Assembly (NCBI GenBank): GCA_963708675.1 | Contig: CAVPTO010000003.1 | Coordinates: 4,774,001 to 4,838,000, forward strand | DNA length: 64,000 nt | Origin: DATAXP01 sp963708675 | GTDB lineage: Bacteria > Planctomycetota > Planctomycetia > Pirellulales > PNKZ01 | Reading direction: 5' to 3' | Shown: in pieces, positions 46,414 to 55,577 of the stretch | How positions within the stretch are numbered: the stretch's first letter is position 1 | Layout of the letters: each line of letters begins with the position of its first letter | Notes under the pieces: model-generated | Databases searched by the model: none | What the model saw: only the letters and a program-made list of their open reading frames with translations | Told to the model about the DNA's origin: nothing | Translations under genes and position numbers: made by a program

Positions 46414-47603
46414 TCACACGGACACAAACGATGAGGGATCGGTCCACTGTCCCAGTTCCTCCTGGAACAGCTTGCTCTTGTCGACTTCCAATTGGCCATC
46501 GTCGGCCAACTTGATTGCGTAACGCTCCAAGGGCCTCGGTGCGGGGCCCTCGAAGTTGACTCCGTCTTTGTAAAAGCCGCTGCCGTGGCAGGGACATTTG
46601 AACTTCTGTTCGCCTTCGAGCCAGTTCGGCGTGCAACCCAGGTGTGTGCAGACCGTGCGCAGGGCGAAGATTTCGCGAGTTCCGTTCACCTCGGTGTTCA
46701 CCACCCAGATGCCGAACAGCGCTTTGAACTTCTCCTCGACCGAACCGGGCGGGAAGTCATTCGGAAAGCCGACTTTGAAACGGCTCGGCGGCTCGGTCAG
46801 GATGTTCGGGAACATGAACCGCGCGAGGCCCAGCGTCCACAGCCCTGTCGCTGCGGCGAGCGATGTGAATCCGACGGCGAGAAACGATCCGAACAGCAAC
46901 TGCATGAAGCTGCGACGATCTTCGTTCTCGGCCGGCTTCGGTTTTGGCTTCGCGTACTCGGGCTTAACCGGCATCGGAGGCACGGTCGTCTTCGACGGCG
47001 TGACTTTTATCTCGGCGGCCTTCGTCACCTGTGCGGCCGCTGCCGCTTTCGAGATCGGGCCCGGCTTTGTGCCGCCGCGGGCTGCTGCGAGAATGCTCGC
47101 CGTGTCTTTCGGCGCCTTGGCTGTTGCGCCGGGAGCGGCCGTTTTCTCAGGCGAGGGCTTTGTCTTGTCGGCGACTGGCTTCGGGGCTGCTGGTTTGGGA
47201 GCAGCGGGCTTCGCGGCCGCGGGTTTCGCAGCGGCGGGCTTGGACGCCGCAGGTTTCGGCGCTGCTGGCTTCGCGGCTGCGGCGGCCGCAGGCACCCCCG
47301 ATTTCTCACCGCGTGCTGCCGCGAGCATTTCAGCGACACTGAGTCGCGCACCGGCGGGCTTTGCCGCTGGCTTCGGCGGCGGAGCACTTTCCGCGACCAC
47401 TTCAGGCTCGGTGGCCGTCTCTTCAGCCACAATCTCTTCGACTGGCGCCTCGGCGACGGCTTCGGAAGCGACTTCTTCCGCGGCCACTTCTTCGATCGGA
47501 GCGGGCGCTTCGGCGCAGACTCCGATCCCGAGCCGCCTTCGCCATCCGCCCGACGGCACGCCGCTAGAATCTCGGCGACCGATAGTTTCTTTTTCTCAGC
47601 CAT
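46414..47603 (-). CDS. Rieske iron-sulfur protein with long cytoplasmic extension, frameshifted as read
   Basis: Roughly 396 residues. The C-terminal Rieske domain has CTHLGCTPNW and CPCHGSGFYKDG as [2Fe-2S] ligands, preceded by a membrane helix (FLAVGFTSLAAATGLWTLGL). In front is an Ala/Pro/Lys-rich extension of about 220 residues in which a motif near SVAEILAA occurs three times (SVAEMLAAARGEKSG, TASILAAARGG). The start is MAEKKKLSVAEILAA at 47603; the frame changes near 47545, and one added base joins the two parts. It is the first gene of the respiratory block, directly under the promoter at 47765-47792. It passes electrons from quinol to cytochrome c. Confidence 0.9.
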
Positions 47604-47723
47604 GCGCCGACGTGTCCCCTCGATGCTCGTCATGCCGAGAGCCAGACACGGCCACGTGCATTGAGTCCCAGAAGAGACTCAGTCCCGCACGCGCGATGCA
47701 AAGGCTAGCGGCTTGGGGCGCAA

Positions 47724-47744
47724 AAGAAGAGCGGTGCTCTTCTT
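47724..47744. promoter_or_regulatory. Stem-loop in the 5' leader of the respiratory operon
   Basis: AAGAAGAGC and GCTCTTCTT form a nine-base perfect stem over a three-base loop. On the minus strand it lies about 20 bases downstream of the predicted -10, inside the leader. It could stabilise or regulate the long message. A stretch of T follows on the plus strand only. Confidence 0.55.
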
Positions 47745-47764
47745 GTGACTTTTTTCACAAACGC

Positions 47765-47792
47765 TTTTGTAGCTGAACAACTCCGCTTGTCA
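47765..47792 (-). promoter_or_regulatory. Predicted sigma-70-like promoter of the respiratory operon
   Basis: On the minus strand TTGACA (47792-47787) is separated by 16 bases from TACAAA (47770-47765). It is the best promoter match upstream of the Rieske gene, about 160 bases before its start, and would drive the whole block. Position and spacing fit; it has no experimental support. Confidence 0.6.
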
Positions 47793-47809
47793 ACTATTCG
47801 TCGTCTCTT

Positions 47810-47832
47810 TGCAGTACCGCCCCCGGTACTGC
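47810..47832. promoter_or_regulatory. Perfect inverted repeat upstream of the operon promoter
   Basis: GCAGTACC at 47810-47817 and GGTACTGC at 47825-47832, eight bases each, flank a C-rich loop. It lies about 18 bases upstream of the -35 and between divergent genes, a suitable place for an operator. It could also be a dispersed repeat. Confidence 0.5.
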
Positions 47833-47929
47833 TCTCGCCGCACGGGCGGCCGCTAACGTGCTGATGGCGACAACGTACACAGCCTAGGGGTGAAAGTACA
47901 ATAGTCTGCTACGATTTCGTTTCGACTTC

Positions 47930-49003
47930 TTGCCAACGGTTCCATTGAGCCCTTCCCACGCCGCCATCTCCGAAACCTTCGCTCACGGCCCGTTCTTCGA
48001 CGAAGTCGATCGCATCATTCGTCGCGATCCCGGTCGCCGCGGGCCAGCCAGCTACCAACGCGACGGCCAAATCATCGCACCCGGCGGGCTGCAAGCAGCG
48101 TGCGAGTCGTTGGCGCGCGAGTCATTGGGAAGCGATCGTCGCGCCGTCGGCATCGTCACCGGCTTTTATGTCGAGGGGCCTCGCGGCCCCACGTGCGAAA
48201 CCGATGGTCCCACCGGCGCGCTCTATCTCGCACGCGCCTTGATGTCGTTGGGCATCGACGTGACGCTCATCGGCGATGCGCTCACGATGCCGACGCTCGA
48301 AGCGGGTTGTCGACATCTCGAGTTGCCGCCGGAGATCTTGCTCGAATTCCCTTTCGACGCCGACGACGCGTCGCATCCTGCACGTCGGTCGTTCGCGCCT
48401 TCCGACAGTCGCCGTTCGCTCGAGTGGATCGACACGCAACTCGGCGAAGGTCGTGCGTCGCATCGGTCGCACGGGCTGTGGTCGCATCTCATCGCGATCG
48501 AACGTTGTGGGCCGAATTACGTCGATCAAGGCAACTGCTGCTGCAACATGCGAGGCCAAGACATCACCGCTCACACGGCCAAGACGCATCTGCTGTTCGA
48601 AGCCATCGCGGCGAGGTCGTTGCCGATCGTCACGATCGGTCTGGCCGATGGTGGCAACGAAATCGGCATGGGAAGCGTCGCGTGGGAAACACTTCGCGAT
48701 GCCGGAACAAGCAACCACGCCGCGAAGATCGCTTGTCGCATCGCGACCGATCATCTCATCGTGGCAGGCGTCAGCGATTGGGCAGCCTACGCGCTTGCCG
48801 CTGGTGTGTGTCGTTTGCGAGGTCGCAGCGATTTGATCACCGAATCGAGCGTGCGACAGCAGGAAGCGCTGATCGAAACGCTCGTGCGAGACGGCGGCGC
48901 GGTGGATGGCGTCACTCGCTTGGCCGAATCGACTGTCGATGGTCTGCCGCTGGAGCTTTATCAGCAGGCGCTCGTCGGTATCCAACGGGCCTGCATTTGC
49001 TAG
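47930..49003 (+). CDS. DUF4392/D-glutamate cyclase-like protein
   Basis: About 350 residues covering the DUF4392 domain (D-glutamate cyclase C-terminal-like). Recognisable are VGIVTGFYVEGPRGPTCETD (N-terminal third) and VTIGLADGGNEIGMG (middle). The family removes water from D-glutamate to give 5-oxo-D-proline, or acts on a related compound. The exact start is uncertain: TTG at 47930 or TTG at 47945. It is divergent from the Rieske operon and lies 24 bases before purD. No signal peptide. Confidence 0.82.
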   Translation: MPTVPLSPSHAAISETFAHGPFFDEVDRIIRRDPGRRGPASYQRDGQIIAPGGLQAACESLARESLGSDRRAVGIVTGFYVEGPRGPTCETDGPTGALYLARALMSLGIDVTLIGDALTMPTLEAGCRHLELPPEILLEFPFDADDASHPARRSFAPSDSRRSLEWIDTQLGEGRASHRSHGLWSHLIAIERCGPNYVDQGNCCCNMRGQDITAHTAKTHLLFEAIAARSLPIVTIGLADGGNEIGMGSVAWETLRDAGTSNHAAKIACRIATDHLIVAGVSDWAAYALAAGVCRLRGRSDLITESSVRQQEALIETLVRDGGAVDGVTRLAESTVDGLPLELYQQALVGIQRACIC

Positions 49004-49027
49004 AATTGACGGGACCGGGAGACACGC

Positions 49028-50293
49028 ATGAACGTTCTAGTGGTCGGCAACGGAGGGCGCGAACACGCGTTGGCGTGGAAGCTGAAGCAGTGCCCTAAGG
49101 TGAAGAAGGTCTTTGTCGCGCCAGGCAATGCCGGCACGGCAGAAGACGCCGAGAATGTCGACATCGCGGCGACCGATCTGCCGCGGCTCATCAAGTTCGC
49201 CAAGCAGAACGAGATTCGCCTGACCGTGGTCGGCCCCGAGGCGCCGCTGGTGGCGGGCATCGTCGATGCCTTTCAAGCCGCCGGGCTGCGCGTGTTCGGT
49301 CCGTCGAAGGCTGCCGCCGAGTTGGAGGCCAGCAAGGTCTTCTGTAAGAACCTGCTGCGTCACGCCGACGTGCCGACTGGCGACTATCGCGCGTTCAAAC
49401 ACATGGATCGCGCGTTGACGTTCCTTCGCGATCGTGAAGACGTGCCCGTGGTGGTGAAGGCCGACGGACTCGCCGCGGGCAAAGGCGTGTTTGTTTGCGC
49501 GAATCGAGCCGAGGCAATTGATGCCGTCCAGCGCATCGCGGGTGATCGCGAGTTCGGCGAAGCCGGCAATCAGATCGTGATCGAAGAACGCCTCGACGGG
49601 CTGGAGCTCAGCGTACTGGCGATCACCGATGGCCAAACGATCGTCACGCTCCCCCCGGCCCGCGATCACAAACGTGCCGGCGATGGCGACACGGGACCGA
49701 ACACCGGCGGCATGGGCGCGTTTTGTCCCGCCGCGATCGACGACGATGTGTTGCACAAGATCGAAGAGCAAGTGCTCGTGCCGACCGTACACGCGATGAA
49801 GCGTGCGCGTCGCCCGTTCCGGGGCGTGCTGTATGCCGGGCTGATGCTCACCAACCAAGGCCCGAAGGTGCTCGAGTACAACGTCCGCTTCGGCGATCCC
49901 GAGTGTCAGCCACTGCTGATGCGGTTGCAGAGCGACTTGTTCGAACTGCTCGAAGCCGTCGTCGACGGTCGCTTGGAAGAAATCGGCCCGCTGCAGTGGG
50001 ATCCGCGCCCGAGTGTGTGCGTCGTGATGGCCAGCGAAGGTTATCCAGGGCCATACGAGCGCGGCAAAGCGATCCGCGGACTCGCCGAGGCGGCGAAGGT
50101 TCCGAACGTGAAGGTCTTCCATGCCGGCACCGCCACGGCCGGCGGACAAGTGGTGACCGACGGCGGCCGCGTGCTCGGCGTCACGGCCCTGGGCGGAACG
50201 ATCGCCAGCGCGAAACTTCAGGCCTACACCGCCGTGAAAGCCATTCGCTGGGACGGCGCCTGGTGTCGCAAGGACATCTCGGACAACCGCTGA
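49028..50293 (+). CDS. purD: Phosphoribosylamine-glycine ligase
   Basis: A 421-residue ATP-grasp enzyme that joins glycine to phosphoribosylamine, the second step of purine synthesis. The start MNVLVVGNGGREHALAWKL, the loop VVVKADGLAAGKGVFV, the ATP-grasp residues in YAGLMLTNQGPKVLEYNVRF and the metal site in GDPECQPLL are all family-typical. Length is normal. Its start lies 24 bases after the previous gene; TAGAAT at 49001-49006 may be a -10, so purD could have its own promoter. Cytoplasmic. Confidence 0.97.
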   Translation: MNVLVVGNGGREHALAWKLKQCPKVKKVFVAPGNAGTAEDAENVDIAATDLPRLIKFAKQNEIRLTVVGPEAPLVAGIVDAFQAAGLRVFGPSKAAAELEASKVFCKNLLRHADVPTGDYRAFKHMDRALTFLRDREDVPVVVKADGLAAGKGVFVCANRAEAIDAVQRIAGDREFGEAGNQIVIEERLDGLELSVLAITDGQTIVTLPPARDHKRAGDGDTGPNTGGMGAFCPAAIDDDVLHKIEEQVLVPTVHAMKRARRPFRGVLYAGLMLTNQGPKVLEYNVRFGDPECQPLLMRLQSDLFELLEAVVDGRLEEIGPLQWDPRPSVCVVMASEGYPGPYERGKAIRGLAEAAKVPNVKVFHAGTATAGGQVVTDGGRVLGVTALGGTIASAKLQAYTAVKAIRWDGAWCRKDISDNR

Positions 50294-50365
50294 GCGCCCA
50301 AACGGCGCGCTAGTGAATCCATTTTGACACCGAGCTTGCGCGCGTTGCGCAGCTTAGGTGTTCAG

Positions 50366-50947
50366 CTAGGTGTTCATCCACGGCTCGTACTGGAACGTGC
50401 GAACCTGCGCCATTCCGACGTATTTGAGTAGCTGAGCACTCGCAATGCTTCGCACACCGCAGTGCAGCAACTTCACGCTTGGCAAACGCAAGCGTGCGTC
50501 GGTGCCACGGATGCGTCCGCCGATGACGCCTGCCTTCACGAAGAGTGCTCCGCAAGCAACGCCGCGAATCACTTCGGCAGCTACCTCGGGCGATAGGTTC
50601 GCACCCGGCGAAGCGACAAAGCATCGCGCGCCCGGTATCGATTTCGACGCGTGTGGCAGATCGAGCAAATCTGCAAGCCGCCACCAACGATCGATTCCGA
50701 TTTCGACGCGGTCGCTGTCGGCATCGAGAAACACTTGCAACGGTGCGCTGCGCTCGTTCTTCGGCTGAATGTCGATCACGAGATCGTGATGACCATTCTC
50801 GCCGGCGCAATCGTCCGCGAATGCTTCCTCGAACGGCATCTCCGAAACATGCGCGATTCCTAGTTGCCAAGGCTCGAGCGCTTGACGAAGAATCGACAGA
50901 GCGGGATGTTGCGAAACTTGTGGAAGTGTCGACATGGGTGCGGCCAT
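50366..50947 (-). CDS. Unknown soluble protein
   Basis: A 193-residue protein with no signal peptide or membrane helix. It begins MSTLPQVSQHPALSILRQAL after an alternative start at 50947, and the body has alternating short strands and helices (LQVFLDADSDRVEIGIDRWW, GARCFVASPGANLSPEVAAE). No catalytic motif stands out. It is convergent with purD and stands alone, so context is no help. I do not recognise the family. Confidence 0.65.
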   Translation of the reverse strand: MAAPMSTLPQVSQHPALSILRQALEPWQLGIAHVSEMPFEEAFADDCAGENGHHDLVIDIQPKNERSAPLQVFLDADSDRVEIGIDRWWRLADLLDLPHASKSIPGARCFVASPGANLSPEVAAEVIRGVACGALFVKAGVIGGRIRGTDARLRLPSVKLLHCGVRSIASAQLLKYVGMAQVRTFQYEPWMNT

Positions 50948-51070
50948 GCAGTGAAGTGAATCGTCCTAAGAGTTGCCGCCGCGTTGCGGCTTCTATTGTA
51001 AATAGTAGCTAATACCGAGCCGAAGATGTCAGATGCATGTTTTGCTCAGAAAACATAGGTTGCTCCTAAG

Positions 51071-51532
51071 GTGACGCGCTTGGGGATTCCCCCGAGATTT
51101 TTGCACGTTTTTACCACATATGGGTGGATTGAAACCGTGGATTGGATGACTTGGTACACCAACCTTACGAAACCTACATGGACGCCGGGCCCCGCGACGA
51201 TCGGATTCATATGGACCATTCTGTATCCAATCATCGCAGTGACATTCATCTATGTCTTCGTACAGGCCGCGCGAGGAAAGATCACGTGGCGCGTCGCGAT
51301 ACCATTCGCAATTAATCTCATTGCGAACTTATTGTTCACAACCATTGAGTTCACGTTGCGAAACCTACCGCTGGCTTCGCTCGATATTCTCGTGGTGCTC
51401 GCGACGATTGTGTGGATGATCGTCGCCGTGTGGCCGCACTATCGATGGGTGGCCATCGCGCAACTGCCATATCTCACCTGGGTGAGCATCGCGACGGTCC
51501 TTCAGCTTTCGATCACGGCGATGAATGGGTGA
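51071..51532 (+). CDS. tspO: TspO/MBR-family membrane protein, short N-terminus
   Basis: Up to 153 residues. The family segment WYTNLTKPTWTPGPATIGFI, followed by WTILYPIIAVTFIYVF and further helices, identifies TspO, which binds porphyrins and affects their breakdown. Usually a membrane helix precedes the WY..L.KP motif, but here only about 25 mixed residues do, and a stop lies just upstream, so the first helix is missing or degraded. The start is GTG 51071 or ATG 51146. The region is visibly richer in A and T than its neighbours, which may mean transfer from another genome. Confidence 0.8.
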   Translation: MTRLGIPPRFLHVFTTYGWIETVDWMTWYTNLTKPTWTPGPATIGFIWTILYPIIAVTFIYVFVQAARGKITWRVAIPFAINLIANLLFTTIEFTLRNLPLASLDILVVLATIVWMIVAVWPHYRWVAIAQLPYLTWVSIATVLQLSITAMNG

Positions 51533-51627
51533 TCGCGAATCGCCAAGTTCGCGTGTGTCTTCATTGCAGTGAACCATCGAAGTGATGAAGATGGCTCCTC
51601 TGAGTCTTCATTGAGGCAAAGTGCATC

Positions 51628-52797
51628 ATGCGATCATTATCGTTGCCGCTGTACCTGTTGACGCTCGCTTGCACGACGAGTGTTGCCATTGCTCAAGCGA
51701 CACTGGCGCCGTCGACTCTACCGCCGTCGACTCCGACGACTCACGCCGCGCTGGTGTATCCGCCAGTGGCGGACGTGCGACGCGACTTTCTCAAGCTGCT
51801 CGACCGGCCTCGCGTTGATCCGGAGCCGCGAAGAGGCAAGCTGATGGATGACGATCCGGCGAATTGCGACGTCGAACGATTTAGCATCGCCACCGAGAAA
51901 AAACCCGACGGCCATGTCGAACGCATGCCTGTGGTGCTGTTCAAACCCAAGGGCAAAGGCGGCGCGGGGCGATTGCCCGTCGTGATCATGCTGCACGGCA
52001 CTGGCGGCAACAAGGATGCGATGCGCGATCGGCTTGAGCGCTTCGTCGAGAAAGGCATGATCGCCATGGCGATCGACGCCCGATATCACGGCGAGCGCAG
52101 CGGCGGCGCGAAGGGTTCGACGGCGTATGTCGCGGCGGCCACGCGCGCCTGGGAGACACCCGTCGGGCAACCGCAGGAACATCCGTGGTTCTACGACACG
52201 GTGTGGGACTTGTGGCGGCTGCTCGATTACTTGGTCGCGAGGCCCGACGTCGACGCGCAGCGCATCGGCATGATGGGCATCAGCATGGGAGGCATTCAGA
52301 CGTGGCTGGCTGCTTCGGTCGACGAGCGCGTGAGCGTCGCCGTGCCGGCTATCAGCGTGCAGAGCCTGCGGTGGAGTCTCGAGAATGAGAAGTGGCAAGG
52401 TCGCGCTCGCACGATTGCCGCCGCCCATGAAGCCGCCGCCCACGACCTGGGTGAACCCGAGGTGAATCAGCGCGTCTGCCGCGAGTTGTGGAACAAGATC
52501 ATCCCCGGCATGCTCGACGAGTTCGACTGCCCCAGTATGCTTCGCCTCTTCGCGTCGCGGCCACTGTTGATTCTCAACGGCGAGCTCGATCCGAACTGTC
52601 CCCTCGACGGGGCCCAACTCGCGTTCGACTCGGTTCGCCGCGAGTACGATCGTCTTGGCGCCAGCGATCGCTTGAGAATCGACGTCGCTGCCGGCGTCGC
52701 GCACAAGGTAACTGAAGAGCAGCATGACATGGCGCTCGCGTGGTTCGGTACGCTGGTTGAAACCGCAGAAGTAACCTGTATTGAATTGGCGGCGTGA
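51628..52797 (+). CDS. Secreted alpha/beta hydrolase (dienelactone hydrolase-like)
   Basis: A 389-residue protein with a signal peptide (LPLYLLTLACTTSVAIAQA). The fold shows the oxyanion stretch VVIMLHGTGGNKD, the strand MAIDARYHGERSG, the nucleophile elbow GMMGISMGGIQ with serine near residue 217, and an aspartate in LNGELDPNCPL. The catalytic histidine is probably in GVAHKVTEEQHD. It probably cleaves an ester or short peptide outside the cytoplasm. Free-standing; no operon partner. Confidence 0.88.
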   Translation: MRSLSLPLYLLTLACTTSVAIAQATLAPSTLPPSTPTTHAALVYPPVADVRRDFLKLLDRPRVDPEPRRGKLMDDDPANCDVERFSIATEKKPDGHVERMPVVLFKPKGKGGAGRLPVVIMLHGTGGNKDAMRDRLERFVEKGMIAMAIDARYHGERSGGAKGSTAYVAAATRAWETPVGQPQEHPWFYDTVWDLWRLLDYLVARPDVDAQRIGMMGISMGGIQTWLAASVDERVSVAVPAISVQSLRWSLENEKWQGRARTIAAAHEAAAHDLGEPEVNQRVCRELWNKIIPGMLDEFDCPSMLRLFASRPLLILNGELDPNCPLDGAQLAFDSVRREYDRLGASDRLRIDVAAGVAHKVTEEQHDMALAWFGTLVETAEVTCIELAA

Positions 52798-52937
52798 TTC
52801 ATTGACCGCAGAGGTCGCGGAGTACGCAGAGGGTGTTCGACATCCCGCGCCTGCAGAAACGTCTGCGAGAACGCGAACAAGTGCTACACTGGGCGGCACC
52901 AGGTTCCTGATTCCATACAACTCTTTGCATGGGCACA

Positions 52938-53114
52938 ATGAATCAACACCACCACGAGAAAACTCCCAAACGCGATCGCCATTGGCTGCGGCATCCCGCC
53001 CTGTGGATTCCCGTGCTGCTGATGCTGGTGGCAATGGCGATGTATGTCATGACGATGGACGAATCGCTTCAGCCCGGCGGGCCACAGCAGGCGCCGGTCC
53101 CGGCAGCTCCGTAA
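52938..53114 (+). CDS. 58-residue membrane protein, unknown
   Basis: Start ATG at 52938 (MNQHHHEKTPKRD), an ATG nine bases upstream being the alternative. One hydrophobic helix, WIPVLLMLVAMAMYVMTM, is followed by DESLQPGGPQQAP. The N-terminus is basic and His-rich, so it should stay inside. From memory a similar MDESLxPG tail occurs in planctomycete peptides, which I could not confirm. It lies 141 bases after the hydrolase. Confidence 0.6.
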   Translation: MNQHHHEKTPKRDRHWLRHPALWIPVLLMLVAMAMYVMTMDESLQPGGPQQAPVPAAP

Positions 53115-53187
53115 GTCCGCGATACCTGCACGCTGCGGCGGTGTTTAAGATCGGGGCCTCGGCCGGTCACCGTTCTTGGAGACGAGC

Positions 53188-54143
53188 ATGCGTAGCAGAT
53201 TCATCGCGCGGGCGTGCGTCGCCGTCGTTGCCGCCATCGCAACGGCGTCGGTTTCGTATGGGCAGGCAGCCGGCACGCGGCCGAACTTCAAGAATCGGTC
53301 GCCGTCGAAGGCTGAATGGGTCGATTCGATCCGCGAGGCGCCCAACGGCACGACGTATCACACGTTCAAAAGCGCGACGCTCGACGGCGAGGTGAGTTAC
53401 CTCATCTATTTGCCGCCCGATTACGAAACGCAGACTGCCGAGCGTTACCCGGTCATCTATTGGCTGCACGGACTCGGCGGCAATCAGCGCGGCGGCGCGA
53501 TGATGTTCGTGCCTTTTGTCGACGAAGCGATCCGCTCGAAGTCGCTGCCGCCGGCGATCGTCGTGTGCGTCAACGGCATGGTGAACAGCTTCTACAACGA
53601 TTGGCCCGACGGCACGCGGCCGATCGAAACGCTGATCGTCAAGGAACTGGTCCCGCACGTCGACGCGACTTACCGCACGATCGCCACGCGAGAAGGTCGA
53701 TTGATCGAGGGTTACTCGATGGGCGGTTACGGCGCGGCTCACCTCGGATTCAAGTATCCCGATGTTTTTGGAACCGTCGTCGTCGATGCCGGGGCGCTCA
53801 TCACCGAGATCGCGCTGTCGGGTCCGATGATCGGACCGATCTTCCAAGGCGCGTGGAGCGGCGACCTGGCGAAGTTCACGGCCGAGCACCCGATGCAACT
53901 CGTCGAGAAGAACGCCGACAAGATTCGCGGACGCACGAACATTCGCATCGGCGTCGGCGGCGACGACAGCCTTCTCGCGCGAACCTTGCCTTGCACGAAC
54001 AGCTCGAGAAGCTCGACATCGCACACGAGTACGAAGTGGTGCCCGGCGTCGGTCACAACGGGCAGGTCTACTATCGCACCCTCGGCGACAAGGCCTTCGA
54101 CATTCATCGCAAAGCGTTTGAGAAGCTGAGCGCGGAGAAGTGA
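53188..54143 (+). CDS. Secreted esterase-D-like hydrolase, frameshifted as read
   Basis: About 318 residues with a signal peptide and the putative esterase fold. It has VIYWLHGLGGNQRGG, the nucleophile elbow EGYSMGGYGAAHLGFKYPDV and, after the frame change near 53972, VVPGVGHNGQVYYRTLG with the likely catalytic histidine. One added A in GCGAACC would join ARNLALHEQLEKLD. The start is ATG 53188, with a GGAG site seven bases before it. It resembles enterochelin esterase and acyl esterases; the substrate is unknown. Confidence 0.86.
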
Positions 54144-54168
54144 TTGGCGCGCTGTTGTGGCGCGCTCA

Positions 54169-54504
54169 TCACATCCTGTAGGGAACGCCCTTCGTGGACG
54201 TTCCGTGAAGCGTGACGGAGCGCGAACGCGGACTCCCCGGAACGCCACAGAGGGCGTTCCCTACAGAGCTGTGCGGGCGCAAGTCGTCGCTTTCAATGAC
54301 CGGTTTAGCGAGAGTCTTTGCGGTATGCACCGTGCGCGACACGCCGCTGCTGGTCGCGATGCCGGAGTCGTCGACGAACAGAAACGGCCCACCGTCGAGC
54401 CGTAGGGTCCGCGAGCCGTTGGGCGATGGCTCGACAGCAAACAACAACGATGCCGAGACGGTCAGTCCAACAACGGCGACCGTCGCGATTCGTATCATGT
54501 GCAT
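54169..54504 (-). pseudogene. 5' fragment of a secreted protein, cut by a repeat
   Basis: From the ATG at 54504 the frame gives a signal peptide (IATVAVVGLTVSASLLFA) and then LRLDGGPFLFVDDSGIATSS and SRTVHTAKTLAKPVIESDD. This resembles the beginning of secreted glycoside-hydrolase-like proteins common in planctomycetes. At about residue 75 the frame runs into the palindromic element at 54177-54265 and stops. The rest of the gene is absent, so this is a remnant. The family guess is by resemblance only. Confidence 0.6.
54177..54265. repeat. 89-base inverted-repeat element
   Basis: TGTAGGGAACGCCCT at 54177-54191 is inverted as AGGGCGTTCCCTACA at 54251-54265, 15 of 15 bases. The inner arms (GTGGACGTTCCG and CGGAACGCCAC) also pair with few mismatches. 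It resembles a small non-coding mobile or MITE-like element. Confidence 0.8.
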
Positions 54505-54529
54505 GGGGCTGTCGTGCGTGCGGTCGTGA

Positions 54530-55273
54530 TTAGGTGAGGGCGTTGCCATAGTACACAGTGACGCTCGAGCCGTCGGCAAGAAAGGCGGAGGTCGGCGCGG
54601 CGGCGAGCGCTTCGACGAACGGCTGGCCATAGAGGCTCGCGACGTCGCAGTCGAGTTGCGCCTGCTGTGCGGACCAGAATCGCCAGGGCGGATGCTCGAC
54701 TTCATATTCGAGCGTGCGCGTTTCGGAGCGACGCGTGTAGCCCCAGAACTGCTCGGCGATGAAGGCCTCGTGGCTGTCGGGATCCATCGCGCGCGATTCA
54801 CCCACCGCAGTCACGACGATGCTCTGCTCATGTCCGTTGAATCGCCAGCGATAGGAGACTTGCTGTGTCGCTTGTCCGTCGGACTCGCCACGTTCGATGC
54901 GGTGGGTCATCGGCACGGTGTGATAGTTTTCGCCGTAGAGAGTTCGTGCGGCGAAGGTGACCGCAGCGCGCGGCACGAGTTCCTTGATGAAGACGACTCC
55001 GCGCCGCCAACCGTCGCTGGTCTCGCGCCGCACGTAGAATCGCAGGTTCACCTCTTCGAACGCTTGGTGCCAAGGAACTCGAACGCCCAGCACGCGCAGA
55101 TCGCAGAAACGAAAGCCGACGACACTGACGAACGTCTGCCCTTGCCACGTGTCGAGCTCGGTCGCCGCTGGCACGAACGGCCGCAGCACTCGCGGGTCGA
55201 TCGCGAAATTCAACAACACGAGGTCGCGCCACGTGGCCGTCAGAAACGGGCGGCGAGACCGAACGTTTGTCAT
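54530..55273 (-). CDS. DUF2071 (YqjF-like) protein
   Basis: A 247-residue cytoplasmic protein of the DUF2071/YqjF family, beginning MTNVRSRRPFLTATWRDLVL. Family segments are LRPFVPAATELDTWQGQTFV, VGFRFCDLRVLGVRVPWHQA and ENYHTVPMTHRIERGE, with a late EYEVEHPPWRFW. The start at 55273 is preferred over 55300 because the aligned region begins there. The function is unknown. It is divergent from the lipoprotein gene. Confidence 0.85.
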   Translation of the reverse strand: MTNVRSRRPFLTATWRDLVLLNFAIDPRVLRPFVPAATELDTWQGQTFVSVVGFRFCDLRVLGVRVPWHQAFEEVNLRFYVRRETSDGWRRGVVFIKELVPRAAVTFAARTLYGENYHTVPMTHRIERGESDGQATQQVSYRWRFNGHEQSIVVTAVGESRAMDPDSHEAFIAEQFWGYTRRSETRTLEYEVEHPPWRFWSAQQAQLDCDVASLYGQPFVEALAAAPTSAFLADGSSVTVYYGNALT

Positions 55274-55577
55274 GCATGCCCCTGTCGACGGATCGGCCAA
55301 AAAGATGGTTGACCGACGAAGATGTGACCTCCATCACGCGTCGGTCATCGATCGAGAATAACTCAAACCGTCGTGTTTATGAACTTACATGACAAATGGC
55401 GTTTGTGCTCCGATCCCTCCCCCGACGCGTGGTCCGCCTGCATGGCAGGCGGCTGTCGTTCAAACCGGTCTTGGTCGATTCGGGCGCGACGGGTTACAAC
55501 GATGGCCGATTCGGGGCTGGGGCGACTTCGTGTTCGCGGTTCGTTCGGTGTATATCGCCCTCGCTCGTTGGTCCGTC
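55274..55577. other. Divergent intergenic region without a gene
   Basis: About 300 bases between two divergent genes. A plus-strand frame is open from 55389 to the next gene but has no signal or family character. No convincing promoter elements or hairpins were found beyond a short GCATGGCAGGCGGCTGTC stretch. Confidence 0.5.

Noticed and set aside
47724..47760. Hairpin plus T run as a rho-independent terminator
   Set aside because: On the plus strand no gene ends before it, and on the minus strand the T run is on the wrong side; it fits better as a leader stem-loop.
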